A DNA stretch of 64,000 nucleotides from JAKAWQ01 sp963840545. GTDB lineage: Bacteria; Pseudomonadota; Alphaproteobacteria; Acetobacterales; Acetobacteraceae. Below the pieces are notes generated by a model. The model made no database searches. It was not told where the DNA came from and saw only the letters and a list, made by a program, of their open reading frames with translations. Positions 42,526-51,712 of the stretch are shown in pieces. The stretch covers positions 62,001 to 126,000 of the forward strand of contig CAWIZE010000001.1 of NCBI GenBank assembly GCA_963840545.1, read 5' to 3'. Made by a program: the position numbers and the translations under genes. Within the stretch, counting starts at the first letter, position 1. Every line of letters starts with the position of its first letter.

Positions 42526-44713
42526 TCAGCTCGTCATCATCGCCCGGATATCGCCCCGGCGGGCGGTGACGGCCATCGCCACCGCGCCGGCCTCGGCGCG
42601 ATGGAGCACGATGTCGATCGCCGCCTCGCCGATCGCGAGGTTCCTCAGATGCAGCCGGGTCAGGCCGGCGGGCAGCACCGGGCGGTCGAAGCTGACGATG
42701 CGGGCGGCGGGATCGAAGCCGAGCCCGAGACAGGCGGCGAGCGCTGCGGGCAGGGCACCTGCCGCCCAGGCCTGGGGCGAGCAGGCGACGGGATAGGCGG
42801 TCGGGCCCTGGTTGCGCATCCGCGCGAAGCCGCAAAAGAGCTCGGGCAGCCGGCGGAGCTCGGCCTCGCTGGCAGCGGCAAGGAGTCCGTCAAAAACCCG
42901 CGCGGCCGCCGCGCGCCCGCCATAGCGGCCGAACCCGGCGGCGATCAGCGCGTTGTCGTGCGGCCAGAACCGAGCCGTCATGATAGGACATCGGGTTGTA
43001 GCGCGCCTCGCCGGCGGCCACCGTGCGGACGCCCCAGCCGGAGAAGAAGCGCCGGTCGAGCAGCCCGGCCGTGACGGCGGCGGCATGTTCGGGGCGCGCG
43101 ATCCCCGCCAGCAGCGCATGGCCGGCATTGGAGGCGCGGACGCGGCAGGGCCGCTTCCCGCCGTCGAGCGCCAGCACATAGAGCCCGAGTTCCTCGTCCC
43201 AGAAGGCGCCCTCGAACGCGTCCTGCAGCGCGGAGGCCTGGACCGCGAGCTCGGCGGCGCGGGCACCCTCGCCGAGCGCGGCGGCGATCCGCGCGGCCGC
43301 CTGGCGCGCGGCGAAGACATAGGCCTGCACCTCGCAGAGCGCGATCGGGCCCCGCGCCAGCTCTCCGTCGGCATGGAAGATCGAATCGTAGCTGTCCTTC
43401 CAGCCCTGGTTGACCAGCCCGGTCGGGGTCTTGCGCCCGTATTCGACGAACCCGTCGCCATCCGCATCGCCGTAGCGGTCGATCCAGAGCAGCGCCGCCT
43501 CGATGTTGGGCCAGATCGTGCGGATCGTCGCGAGATCGCCGGTGCGCTCGAAATAGGCCCCCGCGAGCATGACGAAGAGCGGGGTTGAATCGACCGAGCC
43601 GTAATAGCGGCGGAACGGCACCTCGCCGAGCAGCGCCATCTCGCCGTGGCGGACCTCGTGGAGGATTTTCCCGGGTTCGGCATCGGCGAGCGGGTCTTCG
43701 GTGGTCGCCTGGTTGGCGGCGAGATAGAGGAGCACGCCGCGGGCGAGCGTCGGCGCGAGCCAGAGAGTCTCGAGGCCGGTGACGATCCCGTCGCGGCCGA
43801 AGGCAGTGCTGAACCAGGGAATCCCGGCATAGGGATAGGGGCCCTGCTCGGTCTCGGTCACCAGCATGGCGAGATCGGCGACGGCGCGGCGCATCGCCTC
43901 GTTGAAGACCTCGTTGTCGCTCTCGACGACGGCCGAGAGGCTCCTGGCGACGCGGAGCCGCAGGCGGGCCGCGCACATCGCATCGATGAAGCTCGGCCGG
44001 GCTGCGGCATCCGTATCCGCCGCCCCGTCGATGCAGGCGATCTCGATCCCGAGCACGATCACGGAACCGGGCTCGAGCATGAGATCGTAGGCGGCGCGAT
44101 CCGGCCCAAGGCGCGCCGGCGGAGGCGCGAAGCGGAGCGCGGTCGCGCGGCGGCGGGCATCGAGCCCCGCATAGGCGAGCGTCACGGAAGCGGCCTCGAC
44201 CAGCGGCGCCTCCAGCCGGCCGCGCCGCGCCCGCCGGGTGCCGCGCACCTCGAAGAGATCGGCGAAATCGGCGGCGAAGCCGATCTCCAGCGCCAGGCGC
44301 CGGGGCGCGCGGGCAAAGCTGCGCACGGTCAGCCGCTCATAGCAGGTGCCGCGCCAGAGGAACCGGGCCCGGCGGACATGGATCTGGCCCTGCTCGAGGA
44401 TGTCCGGCGCCGCGCCGAGGGCGGGGTTGGTGAGGTCGCAGGTCAGCATGGCGTTGTCGTTCGAGACCGCGGAGCCGAGCAGGATCGGCGCGCTGCCTGC
44501 GATGGTGCAGGTAAGGCGCGAGAGATAGCGCGTGTCGCGATGGTAGATGCCCTCGGCGCTGCCCTCGCCCGGGGTCGCGTCGCCGTCATGGCCGAAGACG
44601 GCGAAGGTATCGCCGGCCTTGAGCATGCGCGGCTCGGCCTCGGCGAAGGAGGCGGTGGCGGAGATGAAATAGGGGCCCGGCCTGTCCTCGGGCCGGGATG
44701 GAAGCTTGTCCAT
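42526..44713 (-). pseudogene. Amylo-alpha-1,6-glucosidase-like debranching enzyme, +1 frameshift
   Basis: The N-terminal domain begins RMLKAGDTFAVFGHDGDATP and EGIYHRDTRYLSRL, as in bacterial GDE_N_bis proteins. The (alpha/alpha)6 barrel follows with YAGIPWFSTAFGRDGIVTGLETLWL, YGDADGDGFVEYG and NQGWKDSYDSIF. At 42968-42969 one extra base in the coding strand (GGTTCTGG for GGTCTGG) breaks the frame after MSYHDGSV; the next frame continues WPHDNALIAAGFGRYGG to the end. Repaired length is 728 residues, normal for this family. Predicted to trim branched alpha-glucans in the cytoplasm. Status depends on whether the extra base is real. Confidence 0.8.
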
Positions 44714-44880
44714 GCGCCCATCAGACTCCCGGCACGACGGGACGGCAACCCAGCCGGCCGGGTGGGCCGGTCTCCAGGGCTGATTTCCGGGGGCCGTTCC
44801 CAGGCGGAGCGGGAGGGACTATCCCGCAGGGAGGCGAGGAGCAGTTGGCCGAAGCGGTGGGTGAGACGCGCGGTGGTGTG

Positions 44881-46399
44881 ATGGCCGGCAACGTCGCGAT
44901 GGTCACGATCGGGACCATGCTGGCGACGCTTGATGCAGGCGCTGGACACGACCATCGCCAACGTCGCCCTGCCCTACATGGCCGGCACCTTCGCCGCGAG
45001 CTACGACCAGAGCACCTGGGTGCTGACCTCGTATATCGTCGCGGCGGCGATCATGACCCCGCCCACCGGCTGGCTCGCGGCGCGCTTCGGCCGCCGCCGC
45101 CTCTACCTCGTCTCGGTGCTCGGCTTCACCGCCGCCTCGATGCTCTGCGGCCTTTCCCAGTCGCTCGGCGAGGCGGTCGTCTCGCGGGTCATCCAGGGCC
45201 TGTTCGGCGCCGCCCTGGTCCCGCTCTCGCAGGCGACGCTGCTCGACAGCTATCCGCGCGAGCGGCACGGCCAGGCGATGGCGATCTGGGGCATGGGGAT
45301 CATGCTCGGCCCGATCCTGGGGCCCACGCTCGGCGGCTGGCTCACCGAGCATTGGACCTGGCGCTGGGTCTTTTTCATCAACCTGCCGGTCGGCCTGGTC
45401 GATGCGCTGGTGATCGCAGCCTACGTCCCCGAGACCAGGGAGCGCCGCCCGCCATCGTTCGATTTCTTCGGCTTCGTTGCGATCAGCATCGCCATCGCCT
45501 GCGTCCAGTTCGTGCTCGACCGGGGCGAGCTGCTGGATTGGTTCTCCTCCACCCAGATCGTCGTCGCGACGGTGGCGGCGGGGGTCGCCTTCTACATCTT
45601 CCTGGTCCAGATGTTCACCGCGCGCGAGCCCTTCATCCGGCCCGACCTCTTCCTCAACCGGAATCTTTCGCTCGGCCTCGTCTTCATCTTCATCGTCGGC
45701 ATGGTGCTCTACGGCACGATGGCGCTGTTTCCGCCGCTGCTCCAGGATCTGCTCAACTATCCGGTGGTGACGGTGGGCCTGCTGCTCGCGCCGCGCGGCA
45801 TCGGCACGATGATCGCGATGCTGGTCGTCGGCCGCCTCACGCGCGTGCTCGCCCCCCGGGTGCTGATGATCGTCGGGTTCCTGGCCAATGCCTATGCGAT
45901 GTGGGGGATGGCGAATTTCTCGCTCGCCGTCGGCCCGTGGGACGTCTTTTCCTGGGGCGTGCTGCAGGGATTCGGGCTCGGCTTCATCTTCGTGCCGCTG
46001 ACCGCGACCGCCTTCTCGACGCTGCCGACGGCGCGCCGCACCGAGGGCGCCGGCATGTACAGCCTGATGCGCAACCTCGGCAGCAGCATCGGGATCTCGA
46101 TCGTGACCACGCTCGTGGACCGCAACACCGAGGCCAACCACGCGATGATCGCGGCCGGGCTCTCGCCCTTCAACCGGGCGCTGCAGCAGCCGCCCTACCT
46201 GCATCTCTACGACCCCCACATGGCGCGCGGGATCGCGCTGCTCAACGCGGAGGTGACGCGGCAGGCGGCGATGATCGGCTATATCGACGATTTCAAGCTG
46301 ATGATGGTGCTGACCCTGATCGCCTGCCCGCTCGTGCTGCTGATGACGGGGCCGGCGGAAGGCAAGCCCAGGGACGACAAGATGGCGATTGCCGAGTGA
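44881..46399 (+). pseudogene. DHA2-family MFS drug exporter (EmrB-like), +1 frameshift near N-terminus
   Basis: The body is a 14-span DHA2 exporter: LDTTIANVALPYMAGTFAAS, TGWLAARFGRRRLYLVSVLG, GMGIMLGPILGPTLGGWL. The conserved first span is broken: AMVTIGTMLATL lies in one frame, MQALDTTIANV in the next. Deleting one T at 44930-44931 (ACGCTTGATG to ACGCTGATG) restores IGTMLATLMQALDTTIA and gives about 505 residues. If the extra base is real, translation from ATG 44930 would lack the first half of span 1. Such pumps use proton flow, often with an EmrA partner, which is not seen here. Confidence 0.8.
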
Positions 46400-46447
46400 G
46401 GCGGGCGCGGCGGCGTGGCCGGATCGGCGCCTCCCCGGGGCAAGCCT

Positions 46448-47215
46448 TCAGCGGGCAGGCTTCTCCGCGGTGATCGCGGCCGAGGCGACGCAGGCCTCGA
46501 TCCCGCGCCCGGGCGCCCAGGCGGCGATGACCTCGCGGCTCTCGGCCTTGGGCGCGACGCGGATCGCGGCGAAGCCGGCGGCGGCGAGCATCGCCTCGAT
46601 CCGCGCCGGCGGGGCGGCGCCGGCGACGCAGCCGCAGAGGAGTGCCGGGTCGGCGGCGAGATCGGGTGGCAGCGGGGCGATGTTGACGACATCGGCGACG
46701 GCCAGCCGGCCGCGGGGCTTCAGCACCCGAAACGCCTCGCGGAACACCGCCTCCTTCTCGGGCACGAGATTGATCACGCAGTTGGAGATGACGACGTCCG
46801 CGATCGCGTCGGGCAGCGGGAGCGCCGTGATATCGCCGGCGCGGAACTCGACGTTGGCGAGATCGAGGCGGGCGGCGTTGTCCCGCGCGCGGGCCAGCAT
46901 CTCCGCCGTCATGTCGATGCCGATGACGCGGCCCGTGGGGCCGACGGCGCGGGCGGCGAGGAAGCAATCGAACCCCGCGCCGCTGCCGAGATCGACCACG
47001 ACCTCGCCCGGGCGGAGGCTCGCGATCGCCTGCGGGTTGCCGCAGCCGAGGCCGAGATTGGCCCCCTCGCCCGCTTGCTCAAGTTCGGCCTCCGAGTAGC
47101 CGATGCGGCGGGATTTTTCGGCCAGCTCCGGCGCGGCGCCGCCGCAGCAGGAGGTGCTGGCGGCGATGCCGGCATAGTGGCCGCGGACCATTTTTCGCAT
47201 CTCGCGCTCTTCCAT
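46448..47215 (-). CDS. arsM: Arsenite S-adenosylmethionine methyltransferase
   Basis: 255 residues. N-terminal CCGG motif (STSCCGG), then LGLGCGNP, SAM site VVVDLGSGAGFDCFLAAR and ISNCVINLVPEKEAVFREAF, and GCVAGA. The three cysteines that bind As(III) in ArsM, in GLGCGNP, SNCVINL and CGCVAGA, are all present. It methylates arsenite to volatile or less harmful forms. It follows arsR by 14 bases on the same strand, so expression is probably arsenite-induced. Confidence 0.9.
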   Translation of the reverse strand: MEEREMRKMVRGHYAGIAASTSCCGGAAPELAEKSRRIGYSEAELEQAGEGANLGLGCGNPQAIASLRPGEVVVDLGSGAGFDCFLAARAVGPTGRVIGIDMTAEMLARARDNAARLDLANVEFRAGDITALPLPDAIADVVISNCVINLVPEKEAVFREAFRVLKPRGRLAVADVVNIAPLPPDLAADPALLCGCVAGAAPPARIEAMLAAAGFAAIRVAPKAESREVIAAWAPGRGIEACVASAAITAEKPAR

Positions 47216-47229
47216 GGGGTCTCCTCCGT

Positions 47230-47568
47230 TCAGGCGGCTTCGTTCGATGCGAGGACGGGATAGGACAGGTCGGCCGGATCGCCCGCGAGGTCCGCGAGGC
47301 TGGCGGCGAACCTGTGAAATGAGCTGCGGTCGAGGCGGTAAAACACGAATTTTCCTGATTTTCTTGCCTCGACCAGCCCGGATTCCGTGAGGATCCGCAT
47401 GTGGTGGCTGACGCTCGGCTGGGCGAGCCCGACCAGCCGCTCGAGGTCGCCGGCCGAGACGCGGTCCTCGGGCGAGCAGCAGACAGCTTCCGGCCGGGCG
47501 AGGGCGGCGACGATGCGGAGCCGCGTGGGGTCGGCCAGGGCTTTGAAGAGTTTCTCGGGCAGGTCCAT
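47230..47568 (-). CDS. arsR: ArsR-family metalloregulator
   Basis: 112 residues. Winged helix with KALADPTRLRIVAALARPEA, LVGLAQPSVSHHMRILTESG and EARKSGKFVFYRLD. A Cys pair in VCCSPEDR lies just before the recognition helix and is a candidate As(III)/metal site. The open frame continues upstream but the conserved start MDLPEKLFKAL at 47568 is taken. An inverted repeat 17 bases upstream is a likely operator. Divergent from the NRAMP gene. Confidence 0.88.
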   Translation of the reverse strand: MDLPEKLFKALADPTRLRIVAALARPEAVCCSPEDRVSAGDLERLVGLAQPSVSHHMRILTESGLVEARKSGKFVFYRLDRSSFHRFAASLADLAGDPADLSYPVLASNEAA

Positions 47569-47585
47569 GAGGCAGCCATCATATC

Positions 47586-47607
47586 GATAGATTTGAATTT
47601 GTCTATC
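47586..47607. promoter_or_regulatory. Probable ArsR operator
   Basis: GATAGA-N10-TCTATC, within ATCGATAGATTTGAATTTG. It is AT-rich in a GC-rich region, typical of a promoter, and lies between the divergent arsR and NRAMP genes. Confidence 0.55.
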
Positions 47608-47614
47608 TATAATC

Positions 47615-47656
47615 GCGCCCGCTCGACAGCGCCCGCTCGACAGCGCCCGCTCGACA
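47615..47656. repeat. 14-bp tandem repeat between arsR and the NRAMP gene
   Basis: Three exact copies of GCGCCCGCTCGACA just downstream of the arsR operator, in the NRAMP promoter or leader region. Confidence 0.8.
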
Positions 47657-47704
47657 TCGTGCCGGGGCCGTGAGACCTGATCGGGCAGGCAAGGAGAAAG
47701 GCGG

Positions 47705-48976
47705 TTGCCCGAGCGGTCCGAGATTGCGGCACACCCGGAGAAAACCACGCCCGGGCGCGGGTTCTGGCGGCCGCTCCTGTGGGTGGCCGGGCCCGGGCTG
47801 GTCGCCATGCTCGCCGATACCGACGCCGGCAGCGTCATCACCATCGCCCAGAGCGGCGCCGTCTGGGGCTATCGGCTGCTGCTGCCCAATCTCCTGCTGA
47901 TCCCGTTCATGTTCATGGCCCAGGAGCTGGCGCTCAGGCTCGGGCTCGGCACCGGGCAGGGGCTGGCGGAGCTGGTCCGCAGCCGGGCCGGACGCGGGGC
48001 GGCGCTGGCGCTGCTCGCCGCGCTGGCCGCGAGCAGCTTCGGCGCGCTGGTGAGCGAGCTTGCCGGGCTCGCCGGCGCGGGCGCGGTGCTCGGGCTGCCG
48101 GTCTGGCTGACGATGGCCGGCACGGTCGGCGGGCTGATCCTGATCGTCGGGACCGGCTCCTACCGCTCGGTCGAGCGCATCGCCCTCTGCCTCGGCCTGT
48201 TCGAGCTCGCTTTCTTCGTCATGGCCTGGAAGGCCGCTCCGGATTTTTCGCGGGTTCTGGCGGCGGCCGGAGAGGTGCCGCTCGGCGAGCCGGGCTATCT
48301 CCGGCTGCTCGCCGCCAATCTCGGCACCAGCATCATCCCGTGGGCGCTCGTCTATCAGCAGTCGGCGAGCGTCGATAAAGGGCTCGGGCCGGGGCAGATC
48401 CGCGCCGCGCGGATCGAGACGCTCGCCGGGGTCGTTCTCTGCCAGGCGATCACCTCGGCGCTCCTCATCGCCGCCGGCGCGACGCTCGGGCGGGGCGCGC
48501 CGCTGGGCTCCGTCGGCGCGATCGAGCACGCCTTCGCCGCGACCCTCGGCCCGGCGGCCGGGCGGCTGATTTTCGTCCTGGGCCTGAGCGGGGCCGCGCT
48601 GGTGGCGGCGATCGTCGCCTGCCTCGCCTTCGCCTGGGCCTGCGGCGAGGCGCTCGGCCTGCGCCACTCGCTCGAGCATCATCCCGCCGAGGCGCCGCGC
48701 TTCTACGCCACGATCGCCGTGATGCTGCTCGGCGCCGGCGGGCTGGTGGCCTCGGGCGTGAATCTCGTTTCGCTGGCGGTCGGTGCGGGCGTGGCGAACG
48801 CGCTGCTGCTGCCGGCGATCCTCGGCCTGCTCGTCGCCCTGGCGCGGACGGCGCTGCCGCCCGGCCTCAGGCTTGCGGGGGTGCGGGGCGCGGTGGTGGC
48901 CGCCTGCCTGCTCGGCATCGCGGCGGTCGGGCTGCTCGCCGGGCTTGCCGGGTCGCTTGCCGGGGGGGCGTGGTGA
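47705..48976 (+). CDS. NRAMP-family divalent metal transporter, divergent subgroup
   Basis: 423 residues, about 11 hydrophobic spans. The family's first-span DPGN motif is replaced by MLADTDAGSVITIAQSGA, and the sixth-span MPH by SIIPWALVYQQSASVDKG. Metal selectivity therefore differs from standard MntH; related subgroups carry other cations. It starts within the arsR divergent region and is convergent with the guanidine operon's last gene (stops adjacent). It may supply a metal, such as Ni or Mn, to that operon's metalloenzyme; this is a guess from position. Confidence 0.8.
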   Translation: MPERSEIAAHPEKTTPGRGFWRPLLWVAGPGLVAMLADTDAGSVITIAQSGAVWGYRLLLPNLLLIPFMFMAQELALRLGLGTGQGLAELVRSRAGRGAALALLAALAASSFGALVSELAGLAGAGAVLGLPVWLTMAGTVGGLILIVGTGSYRSVERIALCLGLFELAFFVMAWKAAPDFSRVLAAAGEVPLGEPGYLRLLAANLGTSIIPWALVYQQSASVDKGLGPGQIRAARIETLAGVVLCQAITSALLIAAGATLGRGAPLGSVGAIEHAFAATLGPAAGRLIFVLGLSGAALVAAIVACLAFAWACGEALGLRHSLEHHPAEAPRFYATIAVMLLGAGGLVASGVNLVSLAVGAGVANALLLPAILGLLVALARTALPPGLRLAGVRGAVVAACLLGIAAVGLLAGLAGSLAGGAW

Positions 48977-49432
48977 TCAGGGAGCCTCAGGCGTCAGCGC
49001 GCGCGCCGCGGCGAAGTCGAGGCTCACCAGCTCGGTTTCGCTATGATAAACCAGCCGCGCCTGGCGCCGGCGCGAGGCGAGCTTGGCCGGCAGCGGCGCA
49101 TAGCGCATCCCCTCCCCGCCCAGGAGCGGCGTGACCGCGCCGATATCGGTCACGTCGTGCAACTCGACCCGCAGCAGATTGAGCCGCCGCCCCGACGCAT
49201 CCCTGGCCGCGAAGGGCACGCCGGCAAGCCGGAGAAAGCTCGTCGGGTCGGAGCAATGGGAAAAACCCTCGGCGAAACTCGCCGCGACGAGGTCGAGATC
49301 CGGCTCGGGCGCGGCCTCGGGCCCCGTCCGCTCGCCCGGCGGGAGATGCGGGGTCTGCCATTGCGCCGGCCGCTCCGCCCGATTGTGGCCGTGCGGGGCG
49401 TGCGGATGATCGTGATCGTGGTCGCGATGCAT
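48977..49432 (-). CDS. Small His-rich protein at the end of the guanidine operon
   Basis: 151 residues. The N-terminus is MHRDHDHDHPHAPHGHN, a dense His/Asp stretch suited to metal binding. The rest is a compact domain with LRLAGVPFAARDASG, LNLLRVELHDVTDIGAV and LVYHSETELVSLDFAAAR; family not recognised. ATG 49432 follows GAGG eight bases upstream; GTG 49444 overlapping the ureohydrolase stop is an alternative. The His-rich end recalls nickel chaperones such as HypB or UreE, and guanidine hydrolase is a nickel enzyme, so a metal-delivery role is proposed. Confidence 0.65.
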   Translation of the reverse strand: MHRDHDHDHPHAPHGHNRAERPAQWQTPHLPPGERTGPEAAPEPDLDLVAASFAEGFSHCSDPTSFLRLAGVPFAARDASGRRLNLLRVELHDVTDIGAVTPLLGGEGMRYAPLPAKLASRRRQARLVYHSETELVSLDFAAARALTPEAP

Positions 49433-49440
49433 CGCGCGCC

Positions 49441-50634
49441 TCACAGGCCCGCCGGCCTGTCGATGATGGCTTTATGCTTGCCGAGCGTGCCGTGCGCGAC
49501 CATCGAGCCGAGGGTCTCCACCACCACCCGCACGCCGAGCAGGGCGGTGATGTCGGAGGTGTCGTAAGGCGGGCTCACCTCCACCACTTCGATGCCGCAG
49601 ACGCCGGCGGCGGCGACCAGCCCGAGCAGCTTCAGCGCCTCGCGGGGCAGGAATCCGCCCGGCTCCGGCCAGCCGGTGCCGGGGACGAAGCCGCAATCCA
49701 CCGAATCGACATCGAACGAGATATAGACCGCGTCGGCGTCCTTCCAGGCGAGCTCCAGCGCGATCTCGGCCGTCCTGTCGAGGCCCATCGTCTCGATATC
49801 CGCGATCGTCAGCACGTTGGTCTGCCGCTTGCGCGCCTCCGCGACCCCCGCCCGCGGCACCTGCCAGCCGCCGATGCCGAGCTGGACGAGGTTGCTCGCC
49901 GGGACATTGGGAAGGTTCGTCGCCCAGTACCAGGGCGTCGTGTGCATGCGCTCGTCGAGGTCCTTCTCCTGGATGTCGATATGGCGGTCGAAATGGATGA
50001 TGCCGATGCGCTTGCTGGTGCATTGGGCGATGCCGCGCACGCAGGGAAAGCCGATCGAGTGGTCGCCGCCGAGCATGATCGGAAGCGCGCCCGACGCGGC
50101 GACATGGGCGACGCCGCGGGTGATCTGATCGAAGCTTTTTTCGAGGTTGGCGGGAATGGTGAAGACGTCGCCGGCGTCGCAGAGCGTCATCTGCTCGCGG
50201 AGATCGACGCCGAGCTCGTAATTGTAGGGCGTGTAGAGCGCCGAGATCCGCCTCATGCCCTGCGGCCCGAAGCGGGTGCCGGGGCGATAGGTGGTGCCGG
50301 AATCGAAGGGAATGCCGATCACCGCCGCGTCGTAGCGTCCGACATCGCGCACGTTCTCGACATAGGGCGCCTTGAGGAAGGTGTTGATGCCGGCGAAATG
50401 CGGCAGCTCGCCGCGGGCGAAGGTCGGGATCGACCTGTCGGTCAGGCTCGCGGCGCCGGGCAGCCCCATCTCCAATGCCCATTGCTGCTCGCGGCGCCAG
50501 CCCCGCTCGGCCAGCCGGCCCTCGGCTTCCAGCGCCTTCCACCCGCTCGTCTCGCGGGCATTGAAGTCCGGATGATGGAAATGCCGGCGCTCGAATGGCC
50601 GGCAGAGGCCGGCCCGCAAAGCGTTGCGTCTCAT
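49441..50634 (-). CDS. Ureohydrolase, probable guanidine hydrolase (GdmH-like)
   Basis: 397 residues, with about 90 residues ahead of the arginase-fold domain. Metal ligands: GGDHSIGFPCVRG, HFDRHIDIQEKDLDERMHTT (the usual DAHxD reads DRHID) and SFDVDSVDCGFVPGTGWPEP. The SGTTYRPGTRFGPQGMRRIS and LYTPYNYELGVDLREQ blocks and the long N-terminus are those of the nickel-dependent guanidine hydrolase known from Synechocystis, rather than SpeB agmatinase. It would split guanidine into urea and ammonia. A guanidine-I riboswitch heads the operon, which strongly supports this. AGGAG precedes ATG 50634. Confidence 0.82.
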   Translation of the reverse strand: MRRNALRAGLCRPFERRHFHHPDFNARETSGWKALEAEGRLAERGWRREQQWALEMGLPGAASLTDRSIPTFARGELPHFAGINTFLKAPYVENVRDVGRYDAAVIGIPFDSGTTYRPGTRFGPQGMRRISALYTPYNYELGVDLREQMTLCDAGDVFTIPANLEKSFDQITRGVAHVAASGALPIMLGGDHSIGFPCVRGIAQCTSKRIGIIHFDRHIDIQEKDLDERMHTTPWYWATNLPNVPASNLVQLGIGGWQVPRAGVAEARKRQTNVLTIADIETMGLDRTAEIALELAWKDADAVYISFDVDSVDCGFVPGTGWPEPGGFLPREALKLLGLVAAAGVCGIEVVEVSPPYDTSDITALLGVRVVVETLGSMVAHGTLGKHKAIIDRPAGL

Positions 50635-50673
50635 GCGTCGTCTCCTCTCCATCCGCGGCGTGTTTGCACGGTC

Positions 50674-51678
50674 CTACCCGCAAGAAGGTGCTGCGAGCAA
50701 GGCGCGCATCTCGCGCTCGATCGCCGCCAACTCGGGGCGAAACCGCCCCGGCGCCCCGGCGCAGTGCCCGTAGGGCGAATGCAGCGGAACAAGCCGGGCG
50801 CGGGGGATTGCGGCGCGCTCGAGCGCGGCCTCCGCGAGCGTGAAATAGGCATCCGTGTCGCACGGCATCAGCACCGTGCGCGCGGTGATTGCGCCGAGCC
50901 CGGCGCTCAATGTGGCGGCGCTCGATGTGGCGGCGCTCGATGTGGCGGCACGCTCCGCGGGCGGCGCGGCGCCGCGCCAGGTGCCGATCGCGGCCAGGAG
51001 ATCGTTGGCGTCGTGCGCGAGATGGTCCTCCTCCCAGGATTGGAGGAAGGACTCGAGGGTTGCGAAGCCGAGGGTCCGATAGAGCGCCTCGCGGAAGAAT
51101 TCCGCCGAATAGGCCCATCCGGCATAGCCGCGGGCGAAGGCCCGGAGGCCGCGCACGGGCGGCGCGCGATACTGCCCGTCGGCGAAATCCCGGTCCGCGC
51201 GGAGCGAAGCCGCGACGCCCGAGAGAAAGACCTGGTTCAGCGGCCAGCAGAAGGCGGTGCCGCAGATCGCCATCACCCGGGCCACCATCGCGGGGTATTG
51301 CATCGCCCAATGCAGCGCCTGCATCGCGCCCAGCGACCAGCCGGCGACCAGGGCGATCCGCCGGGCGCCGAGCGCGTCGCTCAGCAGAGCGTGCTGCGCG
51401 CGGATATTGTCGGCGATCGAGATCGGCGGGAACGAAGCCCCGCGCGGGTGATTGCTGGGCGAGGAGGAGCGCCCGTTGCAAAGCATATCGACCAGGACGA
51501 TGCAGTATCGTTCGGGATCGAGGGCGCGGCCGGGCCCGATCAGGGAGGCGTAGCTCAGATGGGTGCCGGTGAAATAGCTCGGCAGCAACACGATATCCGC
51601 GCCCGGCGCGCCGAGCAGCGCGTAGGCGATCTCGGCATCCTCGAGCACGTCCCCGCAATCGAGCGGGAGATCTCCCAT
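50674..51678 (-). CDS. Alpha/beta hydrolase, MetX-like, in guanidine operon
   Basis: 334 residues. Strands and nucleophile elbow: LVAGWSLGAMQALHWAMQYP with Ser in GWSLG; Asp in LMPCDTDAYF; His in HSPYGHCAGA. Overall form is homoserine O-acetyltransferase-like, as in MetX-related hydrolases, but the substrate is unknown. A Ser/Ala/Thr segment near residue 240 is coded by a 15-base tandem repeat (50908-50952). GGAGGAGAGG before ATG 51678 fixes the start. It lies between the glutamine synthetase and the ureohydrolase, so it probably acts on an acyl or amide derivative in the same pathway. Confidence 0.75.
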   Translation of the reverse strand: MGDLPLDCGDVLEDAEIAYALLGAPGADIVLLPSYFTGTHLSYASLIGPGRALDPERYCIVLVDMLCNGRSSSPSNHPRGASFPPISIADNIRAQHALLSDALGARRIALVAGWSLGAMQALHWAMQYPAMVARVMAICGTAFCWPLNQVFLSGVAASLRADRDFADGQYRAPPVRGLRAFARGYAGWAYSAEFFREALYRTLGFATLESFLQSWEEDHLAHDANDLLAAIGTWRGAAPPAERAATSSAATSSAATLSAGLGAITARTVLMPCDTDAYFTLAEAALERAAIPRARLVPLHSPYGHCAGAPGRFRPELAAIEREMRALLAAPSCG

Positions 51679-51712
51679 GGCAAAGCGCCTCTCCTCCATC
51701 CGCGGCGGAGGC

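Noticed and set aside
49441..50634. Annotation as agmatinase SpeB
   Set aside because: The DRHID metal segment, the long N-terminus and the guanidine riboswitch fit guanidine hydrolase better; no agmatine or arginine decarboxylase gene is nearby.
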